Shown: piece after piece, positions 9,141-17,407 of the stretch
How positions within the stretch are numbered: position 1 is the first letter of the stretch
Layout of the letters: every line of letters begins with the position of its first letter
IMG/VR virus record: IMGVR_UViG_3300013306_000030
Coordinates: 1 to 40,144 of that record
DNA from: a virus
Reading direction: 5' to 3' (one strand)
DNA length: 40,144 nucleotides
Program-made: the position numbers and the translations under genes
Notes under the pieces: generated by a model
Told to the model about the DNA's origin: nothing
Database searches by the model: none
What the model saw: the letters and a program-made list of their open reading frames with translations, nothing else

Positions 9141-12100
9141 CAGTTCCGCCTCCAGAGTCGGCCGCCTTGGCGCATTTCCCGATCGAGGAACTGACCGAAG
9201 CTGGACTCAAGGCCGGCACTGATTGATTCGCCCTGCATTTGCGCTTGCTGCTCGCTCATGCCTGGCTGCGCCTGCACCGTCACCGGAGCGTTGAAGATAA
9301 TCGGTGCCGGACCGCCCGATGAAGAATCACCACTGCTGCTGCCTCCGGACGAACTGATCATCGCGGCCTTCCCGTTACTCATGGCCTCCAGTGTTCCCAC
9401 ACCGATCCGGGCGGTCGCCTCCGAGTTGAACACGAACTCACCCCGGTGGACCGGTCCGGCAACTTCGTCGCGCCGGCCGTTGCCGGTGTAGCCGCCCTCC
9501 ATGAAGCCCACGCCGGACATCGCAGTCATGCCCACCGCCGAAGCGAGCGGGCCTGTGACGCTCAGTGCCGTAGCCATTGCAGCGGGCGCAGCCGCCGGGC
9601 CGATGATCGGGATCGCCGCCGTCGAGGCATAGGCGTTCAGGCCGGCCTGCAGCGACATCGCTGCCGCATTGGCGCCGAGCGTTCCCGCCGCGGTTGCTTG
9701 GGTGGATTTGCCGACGAGCATTTGCACGCCCTGATAGATCAGCCACTGAGCAGCCATATCGCCCAAGGCCTTCAGCATCGACTTAGCGAAGTTACCGACC
9801 ATGTCGCCAAGGGCATCACCTGCATCTTCCGCACCGCTGGCCACATCAGCGAAGAAAGTGCCCATTCCCCCCGTTGCTTCGCTCAGAGCAGTGTTGGTGA
9901 TGTCCGCAGCCTGCGCGGAGTAGTCCCGCGCCGAAGCGGCGTAGTTTGCCCACGCCTCGTTGACGCCGTTCATCCAGTTGGCCTGCTGAACATCCGTGGC
10001 CGCGTAGAAGTTTTCTTGGGCCGCCAACCGCTTGTTCAGTTCGTCTTGGAGTACCTGAGTTTCGTTGGCATAGAGCTCCGGCGTAATCTGCCCAGTGTTG
10101 CGCTGCTCGTTAAGGCTTACCACATCAGCGGCGTATTTCTGCCGCATGGCCAGATCAGCACGCATCCGGTCGCGGGCCTTGTCGCCCATCCCGATGCCGG
10201 CTAATTCTTGGTCGAAACCATCCTTTGTGGTTTTGGTCGTCAGCGCCTGGGCATTCTTGAAAGCCGTGAGCTTAAGGTCGTCTTCGTTGGCTTTCTTCAG
10301 CTTGTTCAGCGCATCGAGCTCGGCAGCCATACCCATGAGCTTTTTCTTTTGCGCCTCGCTCAGCTTACCGAGCTTCCCTTCCTGTAGCTCGAAGGACAGC
10401 TTCATCACCTCGGTGGCGTTTTTCTGCTTGTCACCCGTAGTGTTGAGAAGTTCTATCTGGCGCTGATAGCCTTCCTCGGCGGTATCGAACGACTTGAGCT
10501 GCTGTTTCGCGGCAGAGCTCGCTTCGGTGGTGTTCTTCCTCAGCGCCTTGGCGGCAGCATCGTCTGAAGATTTTTGGGCATCCTTGGCCGCTGCAGCCGA
10601 TCGGATGGCAACAATCATGCCTTCCGTTAAATCCGTGTTTTCAGCAATGAAGCGGTTTGCTGCCTCAAGGCTGGTTTTGTCTTGAGCGGCGCCGAGTTGC
10701 TTCTGCAGCTGCTCAAGATACTTCTGACCTACCTGTTCGGCGGCGGCGATGGCGGCGTTGTTCTTATTTCGGGCTGCGGTATTGGCATCGGTCTCGCCGG
10801 TCAGTCTCGAAATCACCTCGCTTTGCCGGCCAAGCTCAGTACTGAGATCGCTGACTGGAATCTGGCTTTTGTCGATAGCGTCCGCCATCGACGCAGTGAC
10901 CCCGGGAACGGTACGCAACTGATCAGTGACGGTCTTCCAATCAACAGTTATGCCGGCCGCCTGATCTTTGGATGCCTGCCTCACCAAGTCCAGCGCCTGC
11001 TGCGCCTCCTTAGGTAACGGCGTAAGTCCAGCCATGAGCCCGTCGGCGCCAGCAGCACCCATGCCCCGAAGGTCACTCTCGAACTTATCAGCTATGGCTC
11101 CGGACATCTGCCCGAGCTTGCTTTGCATGTCCTCGACTTTTGACTTCAGCTCGTTAAGCGTCACCGACTGGGTGGCTCTATTGAGCTTTCCAAATCGTTC
11201 AATCAGTTTGTCTAGCGGATCACTTAGATCGCCAAGCTTCTGTTCAAGAACGCTGGTGTTGTCGCGCAGCGTAAGAAAGGCAGTTGCGGCTCCGATTGCC
11301 AGTACCGCGATACCGGCTGGGCCTCCAAGCACCCCCATAATTCCAAGAGATGCGCGGCTTGCAGCGACCTGGGCAGCGGCCACGGCGCTAGTAGCGCGAG
11401 TCTCCACCATCCTCGCCTCTGCGAGCTGGAGAGACATTTGTGTTTGAACAGCTGTGCCGCGAGCAGCGACGGCTTCTTTCTCAGCAAGGAAAACCGTCGT
11501 TTGAGCCTTTTGCTGTTCGGCCTGGGCAGCGAGCAGAACAGCAGTAGCTTGAGCCTTTCGAGCGACGGCATCAGCAACCGCAGCCCTTGTTGCATTGACA
11601 GATGCGACTGCAGATCCAGCTAGCTGACGGCCGTAACCGGCCAAAGCCCCAACTGCAATAATGCCGGCGACATTCGCGAGAGTTTCAAAGTTATCGCCAA
11701 GCGAGCCAATACCCTTGGCTAAAATACCCGTACCGTCCGTGGTTTCATTCAACCGACCCACGTATACCGTGAAGGCGTTGTTGAGGTTCTGTATGGCATC
11801 GCGTACCGCTACACCCATGCTGTCGGCCAGCAGGCCATTGGCAACTGCAGACTTCTGAAAGCCCTCTGTAAGAATATCGAGGCCAAGCTTGCCCTGGGCA
11901 CCAAGGCTTCGGATTTCTTCAGCTGTTTTACCGGTGGACTTCGCGATCGTATCAACTACGGTCGGCATAGCTGCAAGGATCGACTGCCAGCCGTCGGCTT
12001 CTACCTTGCCAGTCTGAAGCGCCTTTGAATAAGCGTCGATAGCTGAACTGGCCTTATCAGCCGACGCCGAGTTGGTCACCAACAGAAAGCTGAAACTATC

Positions 12101-12547
12101 CATCACATCCAGCGCCTGGCTGGTGTTGTAGCCCATGGACTTCAGGCTGTCCGAGGTTCGGATATACAACTCTTGCGCTTCAGCGAGCGGGCGGTAAGTG
12201 CGCTTCGCGGTTTCAAGCAGGCGATCCTGCACCAGGTTGTATTCGCCGACGCTGCTGGTGGCCATGCCAATACGATCGGACATCTGACTGAACGAGTCAG
12301 CCGTTTCGATAATCCTGCTGATCGAGGCTGCGCCTACTGCAACTGCCAGAGCACTTTTGATCAAGCCCGCCGCATCCTGGGCGCTTTCACCGGCGCGATC
12401 AAAAGCAGCATCGACACGCCCCAGGCTTTTGTCGATCTTGCTGGACGCCTGACCAACGCTGGAATCTGCCCGGGCCATCTCTTGACGCAACTGCGCCGTG
12501 GTGGCCTCAATGCGGACGAGCATCCCCTGTACGTCGGTATCGGCCAT
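9140..12547 (-). CDS. H: Tail tape measure protein
   Basis: 1135 aa, the longest structural gene after J. The N-terminal about 250 residues match the tape-measure N-terminal domain (TYRPLAEAQELYIRTSDSL, then DGWQSILAAMPTVVDTIAKS). Residues about 310-720 are long Ala/Gln/Lys-rich helices and coiled coils, with a hydrophobic patch near 420. Two further hydrophobic stretches are near residues 950-1000. It sets tail length and is ejected into the cell. It follows the G/T chaperones that coat it during assembly. Confidence 0.95.
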   Translation of the reverse strand: MADTDVQGMLVRIEATTAQLRQEMARADSSVGQASSKIDKSLGRVDAAFDRAGESAQDAAGLIKSALAVAVGAASISRIIETADSFSQMSDRIGMATSSVGEYNLVQDRLLETAKRTYRPLAEAQELYIRTSDSLKSMGYNTSQALDVMDSFSFLLVTNSASADKASSAIDAYSKALQTGKVEADGWQSILAAMPTVVDTIAKSTGKTAEEIRSLGAQGKLGLDILTEGFQKSAVANGLLADSMGVAVRDAIQNLNNAFTVYVGRLNETTDGTGILAKGIGSLGDNFETLANVAGIIAVGALAGYGRQLAGSAVASVNATRAAVADAVARKAQATAVLLAAQAEQQKAQTTVFLAEKEAVAARGTAVQTQMSLQLAEARMVETRATSAVAAAQVAASRASLGIMGVLGGPAGIAVLAIGAATAFLTLRDNTSVLEQKLGDLSDPLDKLIERFGKLNRATQSVTLNELKSKVEDMQSKLGQMSGAIADKFESDLRGMGAAGADGLMAGLTPLPKEAQQALDLVRQASKDQAAGITVDWKTVTDQLRTVPGVTASMADAIDKSQIPVSDLSTELGRQSEVISRLTGETDANTAARNKNNAAIAAAEQVGQKYLEQLQKQLGAAQDKTSLEAANRFIAENTDLTEGMIVAIRSAAAAKDAQKSSDDAAAKALRKNTTEASSAAKQQLKSFDTAEEGYQRQIELLNTTGDKQKNATEVMKLSFELQEGKLGKLSEAQKKKLMGMAAELDALNKLKKANEDDLKLTAFKNAQALTTKTTKDGFDQELAGIGMGDKARDRMRADLAMRQKYAADVVSLNEQRNTGQITPELYANETQVLQDELNKRLAAQENFYAATDVQQANWMNGVNEAWANYAASARDYSAQAADITNTALSEATGGMGTFFADVASGAEDAGDALGDMVGNFAKSMLKALGDMAAQWLIYQGVQMLVGKSTQATAAGTLGANAAAMSLQAGLNAYASTAAIPIIGPAAAPAAMATALSVTGPLASAVGMTAMSGVGFMEGGYTGNGRRDEVAGPVHRGEFVFNSEATARIGVGTLEAMSNGKAAMISSSGGSSSGDSSSGGPAPIIFNAPVTVQAQPGMSEQQAQMQGESISAGLESSFGQFLDREMRQGGRLWRRN

Positions 12548-12563
12548 GCTTATCTCCAGGCAT

Positions 12564-12585
12564 AAAAAAACCCGCCGAAGCGGGT
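12564..12585 (-). terminator. Intrinsic terminator upstream of the tape measure gene
   Basis: On the minus strand ACCCGC, TTCG loop, GCGGGT, then seven T. It sits between the small membrane gene (stop at 12608) and the tape measure ATG at 12547. Identical stem-loop to 6635-6650. Confidence 0.8.
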
Positions 12586-12607
12586 TTCGTTTGATGATTA
12601 TTGGAAA

Positions 12608-12865
12608 TCATTCCTTGGAGGAATTCTTCCTGTTCGCGGAGTCAGTAATTTTCCTGATCCGGCGCTCTTCCCGGGCTTGCTGCCTAGCTGGGTCCGACGA
12701 TATTTTTTGCCACGCATAAACCATCAGGAGGATCACCACTACCACGCCCATCGAAACCCCGATGATTCCGCCAGCAGAAAGCGCTACCGTTGCTAGACCT
12801 AAGAAGAAACCAGGAGCAAGCGTCACAGCGATTACCAGAAGTAGGACCACTATCAAGAATTGCAT
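12608..12865 (-). CDS. Small two-segment membrane protein, hypothetical
   Basis: 85 aa from the ATG at 12865, which has GGAGG with 8 nt spacing; an in-frame ATG 15 nt upstream overlaps this ribosome site and is less likely. Two hydrophobic segments (residues about 2-28 and 31-52: VVLLLVIAVTLAPGFFLG; GVSMGVVVVILLMVYAW) are followed by a highly charged C-terminal tail (RQQAREERRIRKI). It lies between the G/T chaperones and the tape measure, an unusual place for a membrane protein. It may be an inserted cargo gene such as superinfection exclusion, but nothing in the sequence proves this. Confidence 0.65.
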   Translation of the reverse strand: MQFLIVVLLLVIAVTLAPGFFLGLATVALSAGGIIGVSMGVVVVILLMVYAWQKISSDPARQQAREERRIRKITDSANRKNSSKE

Positions 12866-12919
12866 CGACTTTGCCTCCATTCAAAGCGGCAGCCTATCAA
12901 ATAAGTGGTCTCCACCCAA

Positions 12920-13192
12920 TCATACCGCCTGACGCCCAGTAAGCGCCTGCCTCAGCTTATCCGCCACCGTCGATGATGATGGCTTGCCAGTCTTGGGTTT
13001 TGTCTTTCCGCCGCCGAAGGGGTTGGTCATTTGTGCCCACTCGATCCTGGCGTCCATGGCCAGAAACAGCTCAGGGATCGGCGTGGACCAGGCGAGTTCA
13101 GGCGGCCATCCCAGCCAGCCGGTGGCCACCGCGTATAGCCGGTCGACGTAGCTGCCGTCCTCGACAGCACTTACGCCGCCGCCGGCTTTTCC
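12920..13192 (-). CDS. T: Tail assembly chaperone T extension (made as G-T by -1 frameshift)
   Basis: This frame opens at the GGGAAAG site and gives about 90 residues after slippage: a Gly/Ala linker, then DGSYVDRLYAVATGWLGWPP, a helical segment with LFLAMDARIEWAQMTNPFGG, and a basic tail. It has no good independent start (only GTG at 13129 without a ribosome site), as expected for a T domain made only as part of G-T. The fusion is about 193 aa (103 from G plus 90). In lambda, G coats the tape measure and T recruits tail tube protein. Confidence 0.8.
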   Translation of the reverse strand, partial: GKAGGGVSAVEDGSYVDRLYAVATGWLGWPPELAWSTPIPELFLAMDARIEWAQMTNPFGGGKTKPKTGKPSSSTVADKLRQALTGRQAV

Positions 13193-13500
13193 TTTCCCGC
13201 GTCAGGGCCCTTCGGGTTATACAGAGCCACCAGGTATGCATTCAGCTGCACAGACACTTCCAGGACACCAGCCTGCCAAACCTGCTCGGCGACAGCCTCG
13301 ACGGCCTTACCTTTCAAGCCAGCACCACTGGCGATGATCACCGCGCAACCATCGACGCTCAACGCGTTGATAGCCTGGGACGCCCCGCGCAGGCCACCGA
13401 AGTGAGCTTCAATTGCGCGCACGGCGCCGAGCGTCGGCATCAAGGTGTAGGTCTCGTCGTCGAGCTTGATATCGACGGTTCCGAAAAGAGTCTTGCTCAT
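13171..13500 (-). CDS. G: Tail assembly chaperone G
   Basis: 109 aa (MSKTLFGTVDIKLDDETYTL start). Short alpha/beta protein ending KGPDAGKEKPAAA. It lies between tail tube V and the tape measure, the invariant G position. Codons 102-103 (GGA AAG) with the preceding G form a GGGAAAG slippery heptamer, so a fraction of ribosomes should shift -1 into the T frame. Assignment rests on position, size and the slippery site. Confidence 0.88.
   Translation of the reverse strand: MSKTLFGTVDIKLDDETYTLMPTLGAVRAIEAHFGGLRGASQAINALSVDGCAVIIASGAGLKGKAVEAVAEQVWQAGVLEVSVQLNAYLVALYNPKGPDAGKEKPAAA
13192..13198 (-). promoter_or_regulatory. Programmed -1 ribosomal frameshift site GGGAAAG (G to G-T)
   Basis: Read on the minus strand in the G frame as G GGA AAG. 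Both tRNAs can re-pair after a -1 slip (GGG AAA). The -1 frame is open from here to 12920. This heptamer is the same as the one used by phage lambda G-T. It lies 6 codons before the G stop. Confidence 0.88.
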
Positions 13501-13519
13501 TCGTCAGATCCTTAAGAGT

Positions 13520-13535
13520 CGGGGCCGAAGCCCCG
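13520..13535 (-). terminator. Hairpin between tail tube and G genes (weak terminator or attenuator)
   Basis: CGGGGC/GCCCCG stem with a 4-nt loop between the V stop (13540) and the G start (13500). It is followed by ACTCTT on the minus strand, not a clean T run, so it may only tune V:G expression ratio or mRNA stability. Confidence 0.4.
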
Positions 13536-13539
13536 CAGG

Positions 13540-14040
13540 TTACGGCGCTACAGGGGCCGGGAGGATTTCAAGGATGTCGGAGTTGATGCCGATCGTGACG
13601 TTGCGGCGAACCACGTTGTCAGCGGCGCCGGCGGCAACGGTGTTGTTCATCACCTTGCCTCGCAGGTAGAACGTGGTCGGCAGCACCGCCGGGGCGGCAT
13701 CAGGATCACCATCGTTCAGGGTGATCTTGATGTTGTAGTCGCCCTTGCTGCGGTCCTTGTGAGCAACCTTCAGCTTGGCCTGGCCCAGGTCGCCATTGTC
13801 CAGGCCGACGGTCACGGTCAGGTCGCCCGCATCAGCGGTGCCCTTGTACTTGCGCACGCGACCGTCGCGCAGGGACGTGAAAGTAACCGAGCTGAAGGTA
13901 TCGCCGAACTCGCCAAGGTCTTCGACTTCACCGAGCTCGACATAGGTGTCAGCCTTGTAGAGCGCTTCGGTATCTGCGCCGTTTTTGCTGCCGATCGAGA
14001 TTCGGCAGCCGGCGGCTGTGTTGAGGTTGTCATCGGCCAT
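13540..14040 (-). CDS. V: Major tail tube protein (V-like)
   Basis: 166 aa from the ATG at 14040, with GGAGG 7 nt upstream. An upstream reading from 14154 has no ribosome site and overlaps the tail terminator gene. The sequence fits tail tube proteins: ISIGSKNGADTEAL, then LGEVEDLGEFGDTFSSVTFT and a beta-rich C-terminus (YNIKITLNDGDPDAAPAVLP). It polymerises into the tail tube around the tape measure. Confidence 0.9.
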   Translation of the reverse strand: MADDNLNTAAGCRISIGSKNGADTEALYKADTYVELGEVEDLGEFGDTFSSVTFTSLRDGRVRKYKGTADAGDLTVTVGLDNGDLGQAKLKVAHKDRSKGDYNIKITLNDGDPDAAPAVLPTTFYLRGKVMNNTVAAGAADNVVRRNVTIGINSDILEILPAPVAP

Positions 14041-14095
14041 GGGGGTTCCTCCAAAGGCACATTGGATAAAGCCGCGGGGCGGCCGGTGTTGGGAG

Positions 14096-14482
14096 TTAGT
14101 GGGTGGTGATAACGCGGACCGTGATCGATCCCTGGTACGTGACGCCGTCAGCATCGCGCTGGGCGTCGGCTTGCTCGACTCGAACTGATACAGCCCGGCC
14201 TACTGCCAGCGGCAAGCGGCGCTCATCCAGAGCGGCAACAATCTCACCATTGATCCGCTTCACCTCGGCCTGACCGTGGGCATCAGACCAGACCGACAGG
14301 TAGATCAGGCGTTGCTCGCGCTTGCGTCCGGCAATAGGGCTGGTGTTCGCCGAGATCTCCCGGTCAAACGAGATGTAGGGCATCGGCGTATCCAGCGGCG
14401 CGCCGTCGTACACAGGACAGGAGACTTCGGCCTCCAGGCGTGCGAACAAGGCTTCTTGCAATGCAACGGATGGATCAGCCAT
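14096..14482 (-). CDS. Tail terminator / minor tail protein U-like (DUF3168)
   Basis: 128 aa from the ATG at 14482 (MADPSVALQEALFARLEAEV), overlapping the upstream gp10-like gene by 8 nt. It has the DUF3168 pattern: a short N-terminal helix, VYDGAPLDTPMPYISFD, then a beta strand LIYLSVWSDAHGQAEVKRIN. It caps the tail tube and sets the head-tail interface, and lies directly before the tube gene as in HK97. Confidence 0.85.
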   Translation of the reverse strand: MADPSVALQEALFARLEAEVSCPVYDGAPLDTPMPYISFDREISANTSPIAGRKREQRLIYLSVWSDAHGQAEVKRINGEIVAALDERRLPLAVGRAVSVRVEQADAQRDADGVTYQGSITVRVITTH

Positions 14483-15053
14483 CGGTAACGCCCTCACTTG
14501 CTTTGTGCAGCGTCCGGGCTACGGCTGCCTTGATGTTTGCCAGAACAAACTCACGGTTGACTGCCATTGCGGGCCGTAGCCATGGGTGTGCTGGGCGGGC
14601 CGGAATATCTGGGTACTTCCCGAAAAAATGCGAGCCATCGCTTTTGTTTTTTGTGGGCCGCCGATTCAGGGCATTGCGGCGCCCTTTCAGTTGGGACTTG
14701 TCTCGATTGTTGGTGTGCTCACCGCCTGCGGCACTGATGTCAGCCCGACGGTAAATGGAGCCGCTGTAGCCCTTGGTCCCGTACTCGAAGAAGCGCAGAT
14801 AAAAGAAACGGCGCGTGTCCCTTTTTCCCCGGATACCGATCTGCGCATCCAAACCGCTTTTCGAAACAAAAACCTGCAGTGCGGCCGCAGCAGCACCGGT
14901 ATCTTTCGGAACGAGCTGCCGCATTGTTTCCAGAATCTTGTTGGCCGCCTCCTGCATGGCAGGTGCCAATTCGTTATCCATGGTTTCGTGAATATTGCGC
15001 AGCGTCTTCCGAAGCTTGAAGTCTCCTGACATCCGGGATCGGCGAGCGACCAT
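14475..15053 (-). CDS. HK97 gp10-family head-tail joining protein
   Basis: 192 aa. An N-terminal helix (LRKTLRNIHETMDNELAPAMQ) and PKDTGAAAAALQVF fit the HK97 gp10 family, whose members have a VPVDTGxLRxS-type motif. The C-terminus has PAHPWLRPAMAVNREFVLANIKAAVA, also typical of the family. The alternative start MSGDFKLRK at residue 8 is possible. Position: after the head closure genes, before the tail terminator. Confidence 0.85.
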   Translation of the reverse strand: MVARRSRMSGDFKLRKTLRNIHETMDNELAPAMQEAANKILETMRQLVPKDTGAAAAALQVFVSKSGLDAQIGIRGKRDTRRFFYLRFFEYGTKGYSGSIYRRADISAAGGEHTNNRDKSQLKGRRNALNRRPTKNKSDGSHFFGKYPDIPARPAHPWLRPAMAVNREFVLANIKAAVARTLHKASEGVTDG

Positions 15054-15056
15054 GGA

Positions 15057-15227
15057 TCACTCCTTGGCCGGTTCGGCCTTCTTGGGGATTGTTTGCGGTT
15101 CATCAGCTGCGCGCACCAAGCCGCGACTGATAAGGTCAGCACCCGTTTTGGCATCGACAGTGAAGTCTTCACCTTTGGATTTTTCACCAACGGCGCCGGA
15201 AAGATTCCCCAAAGCAGTTACTTTCAT
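15057..15227 (-). CDS. Small hypothetical protein in the head-tail joining cluster
   Basis: 56 aa, reading MKVTALGNLSGAVGEKSKGE and ending in a Lys/Glu/Pro-rich tail. It starts 9 nt after the head closure gene stop, and its TGA is 4 nt from the next ATG. The compact spacing and clear codon use support a real gene. Similar short proteins with TVDAKTGADLISRGLV-like cores occur in Pseudomonas phage head modules. Function unknown. Confidence 0.7.
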   Translation of the reverse strand: MKVTALGNLSGAVGEKSKGEDFTVDAKTGADLISRGLVRAADEPQTIPKKAEPAKE

Positions 15228-15236
15228 GACGCACCT

Positions 15237-15569
15237 CTATGGGTTGGGGACGTTTGAACAAAGCAATCGAAGCATGTCGCGCTCGTTGTTGGGCAGCGAG
15301 GCTTCAATCAAGTAGGTGGTGGCAATTCCATTTGCTGTGTGCACCAAGCGGTTACCGGCAACAGCATCACCGCGGGGCCTGACGCGTATCTCAGCCGAGA
15401 CTATCGCTTTCAATTGCTCGGCGAATGGGGCCGTACGCCCTGAAGGCAAGGCGATTTCGGACCAAAGCTTGCCCAGCTCAATCCAGGTGGTGTCGAAGCC
15501 GCCAGTCTTATTCTTCGTCAGCACCGGCTTGAACATCGTGCATCGATGACGCAATGGCCCGGCTCTCAT
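15237..15569 (-). CDS. Head closure / head-tail adaptor protein (gp9/gp16-like)
   Basis: 110 aa from the ATG at 15569, which overlaps the upstream stop as ATGA; the longer reading from 15596 ignores this coupling. The sequence (MRAGPLRHRCTMFKPVLTKN, GGFDTTWIEL, LWSEIALPSGRTAPFAEQLKA, then VRPRGDAV) has the standard head-tail adaptor layout. It plugs the portal after packaging. Confidence 0.85.
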   Translation of the reverse strand: MRAGPLRHRCTMFKPVLTKNKTGGFDTTWIELGKLWSEIALPSGRTAPFAEQLKAIVSAEIRVRPRGDAVAGNRLVHTANGIATTYLIEASLPNNERDMLRLLCSNVPNP

Positions 15570-15883
15570 ACATTCACCCAGCGGTGGGGCTTCCACAGGG
15601 CATTTGTAGCCATGGGAAGTTCCGCAGTAATGGTGCCGATTACCACGGTTTCACGACTGCCGTACCAATGGCCAATCAGCATGAGCGCGCCCTGCTTGAT
15701 TGATTTTGTCATGAGAAGCGCATTGCCGATTGGATCAGGCAGCACTCCACCCGGGTCGACCAACATCCGATTGGTCCAGGTCTCAAACGCACTGAGGGCT
15801 GCATCCGTGTAGCCCTGAATCAGTGCATCTTCATCGTCATGGTCGACCCGCAAGTGAGCCTTGACGGTGACCAGATCAATCAC
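15566..15883 (-). CDS. Head-tail connector protein (gp6-like)
   Basis: About 105 aa using the GTG at 15883, which overlaps the previous stop (GTGATTGA). The start VIDLVTVKAHLRVDHDDEDA is the hallmark of gp6-like/DUF3199-type DNA packaging connectors (L..vKahLRvd.d.eD.li). No better ATG lies nearby; an ATG at 15937 would add residues with no similarity and sit inside the upstream gene. Forms the ring below the portal. Confidence 0.85.
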   Translation of the reverse strand: MIDLVTVKAHLRVDHDDEDALIQGYTDAALSAFETWTNRMLVDPGGVLPDPIGNALLMTKSIKQGALMLIGHWYGSRETVVIGTITAELPMATNALWKPHRWVNV

Positions 15884-16151
15884 CAGAAGGAACCAGTGCC
15901 AGCAAGGCTTCCTTGTTGGCCGATGGATCGAAGGCAATGCCTTTGGCTGTGAGCCAATCCTTCAGCACTGGAACCTTCATTTTCTTCGGATCCGTCTCTG
16001 TAGAGTCCCCCACCAAGGTGGCACACCCCAGGTGTTCCACTGCTACGAGTGCCAAGCGCTCGGAAGCTTCTTGCTCGCCGACTTCGACTTGAATCACTTC
16101 ATTGCCGTCAACCGCAAATGGAAACGGTTTGGTCACATTGATTGTTGGCAT
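15876..16151 (-). CDS. Small head module protein, hypothetical
   Basis: 91 aa (MPTINVTKPFPFAVDGNEVI). The C-terminal 35 residues (VPVLKDWLTAKGIAFDPSANKEALLALV) look like a HeH/LEM-type helix-extended-loop-helix motif, common in small proteins between the capsid and connector genes. Function unknown. It follows the major capsid gene with a 43-nt gap. Confidence 0.7.
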   Translation of the reverse strand: MPTINVTKPFPFAVDGNEVIQVEVGEQEASERLALVAVEHLGCATLVGDSTETDPKKMKVPVLKDWLTAKGIAFDPSANKEALLALVPSGD

Positions 16152-16194
16152 GATGCTCTCCTGCGGGCCGGGCGCCCGAAGACGCCCGCCACGA

Positions 16195-17397
16195 TTACAC
16201 TGCGCTGAGGGTCAGAACCTTCACGGCCTGAGAGTCGACCAGCATGCCGCCGACGCGCTTGGTGGTGTAGAAACCCACGTAGGGCTTGTTGGTGTACGGG
16301 TCGCGCAGCACACGGGTACCGATGCGATCCACGATGGTGTAGGCGCGCTTAAAGTCGCCAAAAGCGATGGCATTGGCATCGACAGCAACATCAGGCATGT
16401 CTTCGTTTTCGACAATGCCATAGCCCAGCAGGCTCGAAGGAGCGCCCGCTTCCAAGCCCGGGCGCCACAGGTAGTTGCCTTCGCTGTCTTTCAGCTTGCG
16501 CGCATAGGCGACGGTCAGATTGCCCATCATGAACTTGCCGTTAGCCCGGTAGCCGGCCTTTAAAGCGTGAATCAGATCGATCAGCCTGTCGCCATTGAAG
16601 GCGCCTGCCGCGCCCGAAATCAGCTTTTGCAGGGAACCGAACGCGCGCGCATCGTCGGACGTGGTCAGCAATGGATATGCCAACAGACCTTTCGGCTTGT
16701 TGGTGCCGTTACCCAGGAGGAAAGCGTTGCCTTCTTTTTCGGAAAACTCGCGTGCGACCTCTTCGTTGAGCCACGTTTCGGCGTTAAAGAAGATGTCGTC
16801 CAGGCTGGTTTGAGTGGCCTGGGGGTTGGAGTAAATCTCGCCCATGAAGGCAGAGATCTGCCCGAGGGTAGGAGTGCCCGTCGCTGGGCGCGGATCAGTT
16901 TCACCAACCCAGCCAGACCCCGCGCCACCCAGCCCGACCAGACGCTTGTAGTCTGGCGACCCGACGGTGATCTGGTTGCAAACCTGGCGCATCGGCGAGG
17001 TATCGCGGAGCAGCTGGATGATATTGCGGTCCATTTCTTCAGGTACCGCATAACCACCGTCGGCCTCGGTGCCAATCTGCAAAGCCTTCGCTTGCAGGTC
17101 GCCCAGGCCAGTATCGACACCCTTGCGCACAAACTGCAGAAACGCGGTCTTGTGCTCGCTGGCTGCTTTGGTGCCGATACCGTCCGGACGTTTCAACGCC
17201 AGCAATTCTTTTTCCAGATCGCTTTTCAGCGCATCCAATTCGCCAAGCTTTTCGTTGAGCGTATCGACTTGACCGGACAGCTTGCCCTTTTCGGCTTCTA
17301 GGCCATCAATGCGTTTGTCGTTCTTTTCTTTGAACTCGTCGAACTTCTTGCCAAGGGCTTCAGCGACTTGTTCCACATCTTTTAATTCAACAGCCAT
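16195..17397 (-). CDS. Major capsid protein, HK97 fold
   Basis: 400 aa. Residues about 5-75 are a charged coiled coil (VEQVAEALGKKFDEFKEKND), the delta/scaffold domain normally removed by the protease. The mature part starts near residue 100 and contains GGYAVPEEMDRNIIQLLRDT, SPMRQVCNQITVGS, and WLNEEVAREFSEKEGNAFL, all standard HK97 MCP segments. It follows the prohead protease with a 10-nt gap. Confidence 0.95.
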   Translation of the reverse strand: MAVELKDVEQVAEALGKKFDEFKEKNDKRIDGLEAEKGKLSGQVDTLNEKLGELDALKSDLEKELLALKRPDGIGTKAASEHKTAFLQFVRKGVDTGLGDLQAKALQIGTEADGGYAVPEEMDRNIIQLLRDTSPMRQVCNQITVGSPDYKRLVGLGGAGSGWVGETDPRPATGTPTLGQISAFMGEIYSNPQATQTSLDDIFFNAETWLNEEVAREFSEKEGNAFLLGNGTNKPKGLLAYPLLTTSDDARAFGSLQKLISGAAGAFNGDRLIDLIHALKAGYRANGKFMMGNLTVAYARKLKDSEGNYLWRPGLEAGAPSSLLGYGIVENEDMPDVAVDANAIAFGDFKRAYTIVDRIGTRVLRDPYTNKPYVGFYTTKRVGGMLVDSQAVKVLTLSAV

Positions 17398-17407
17398 GAG
17401 AGGCTCC

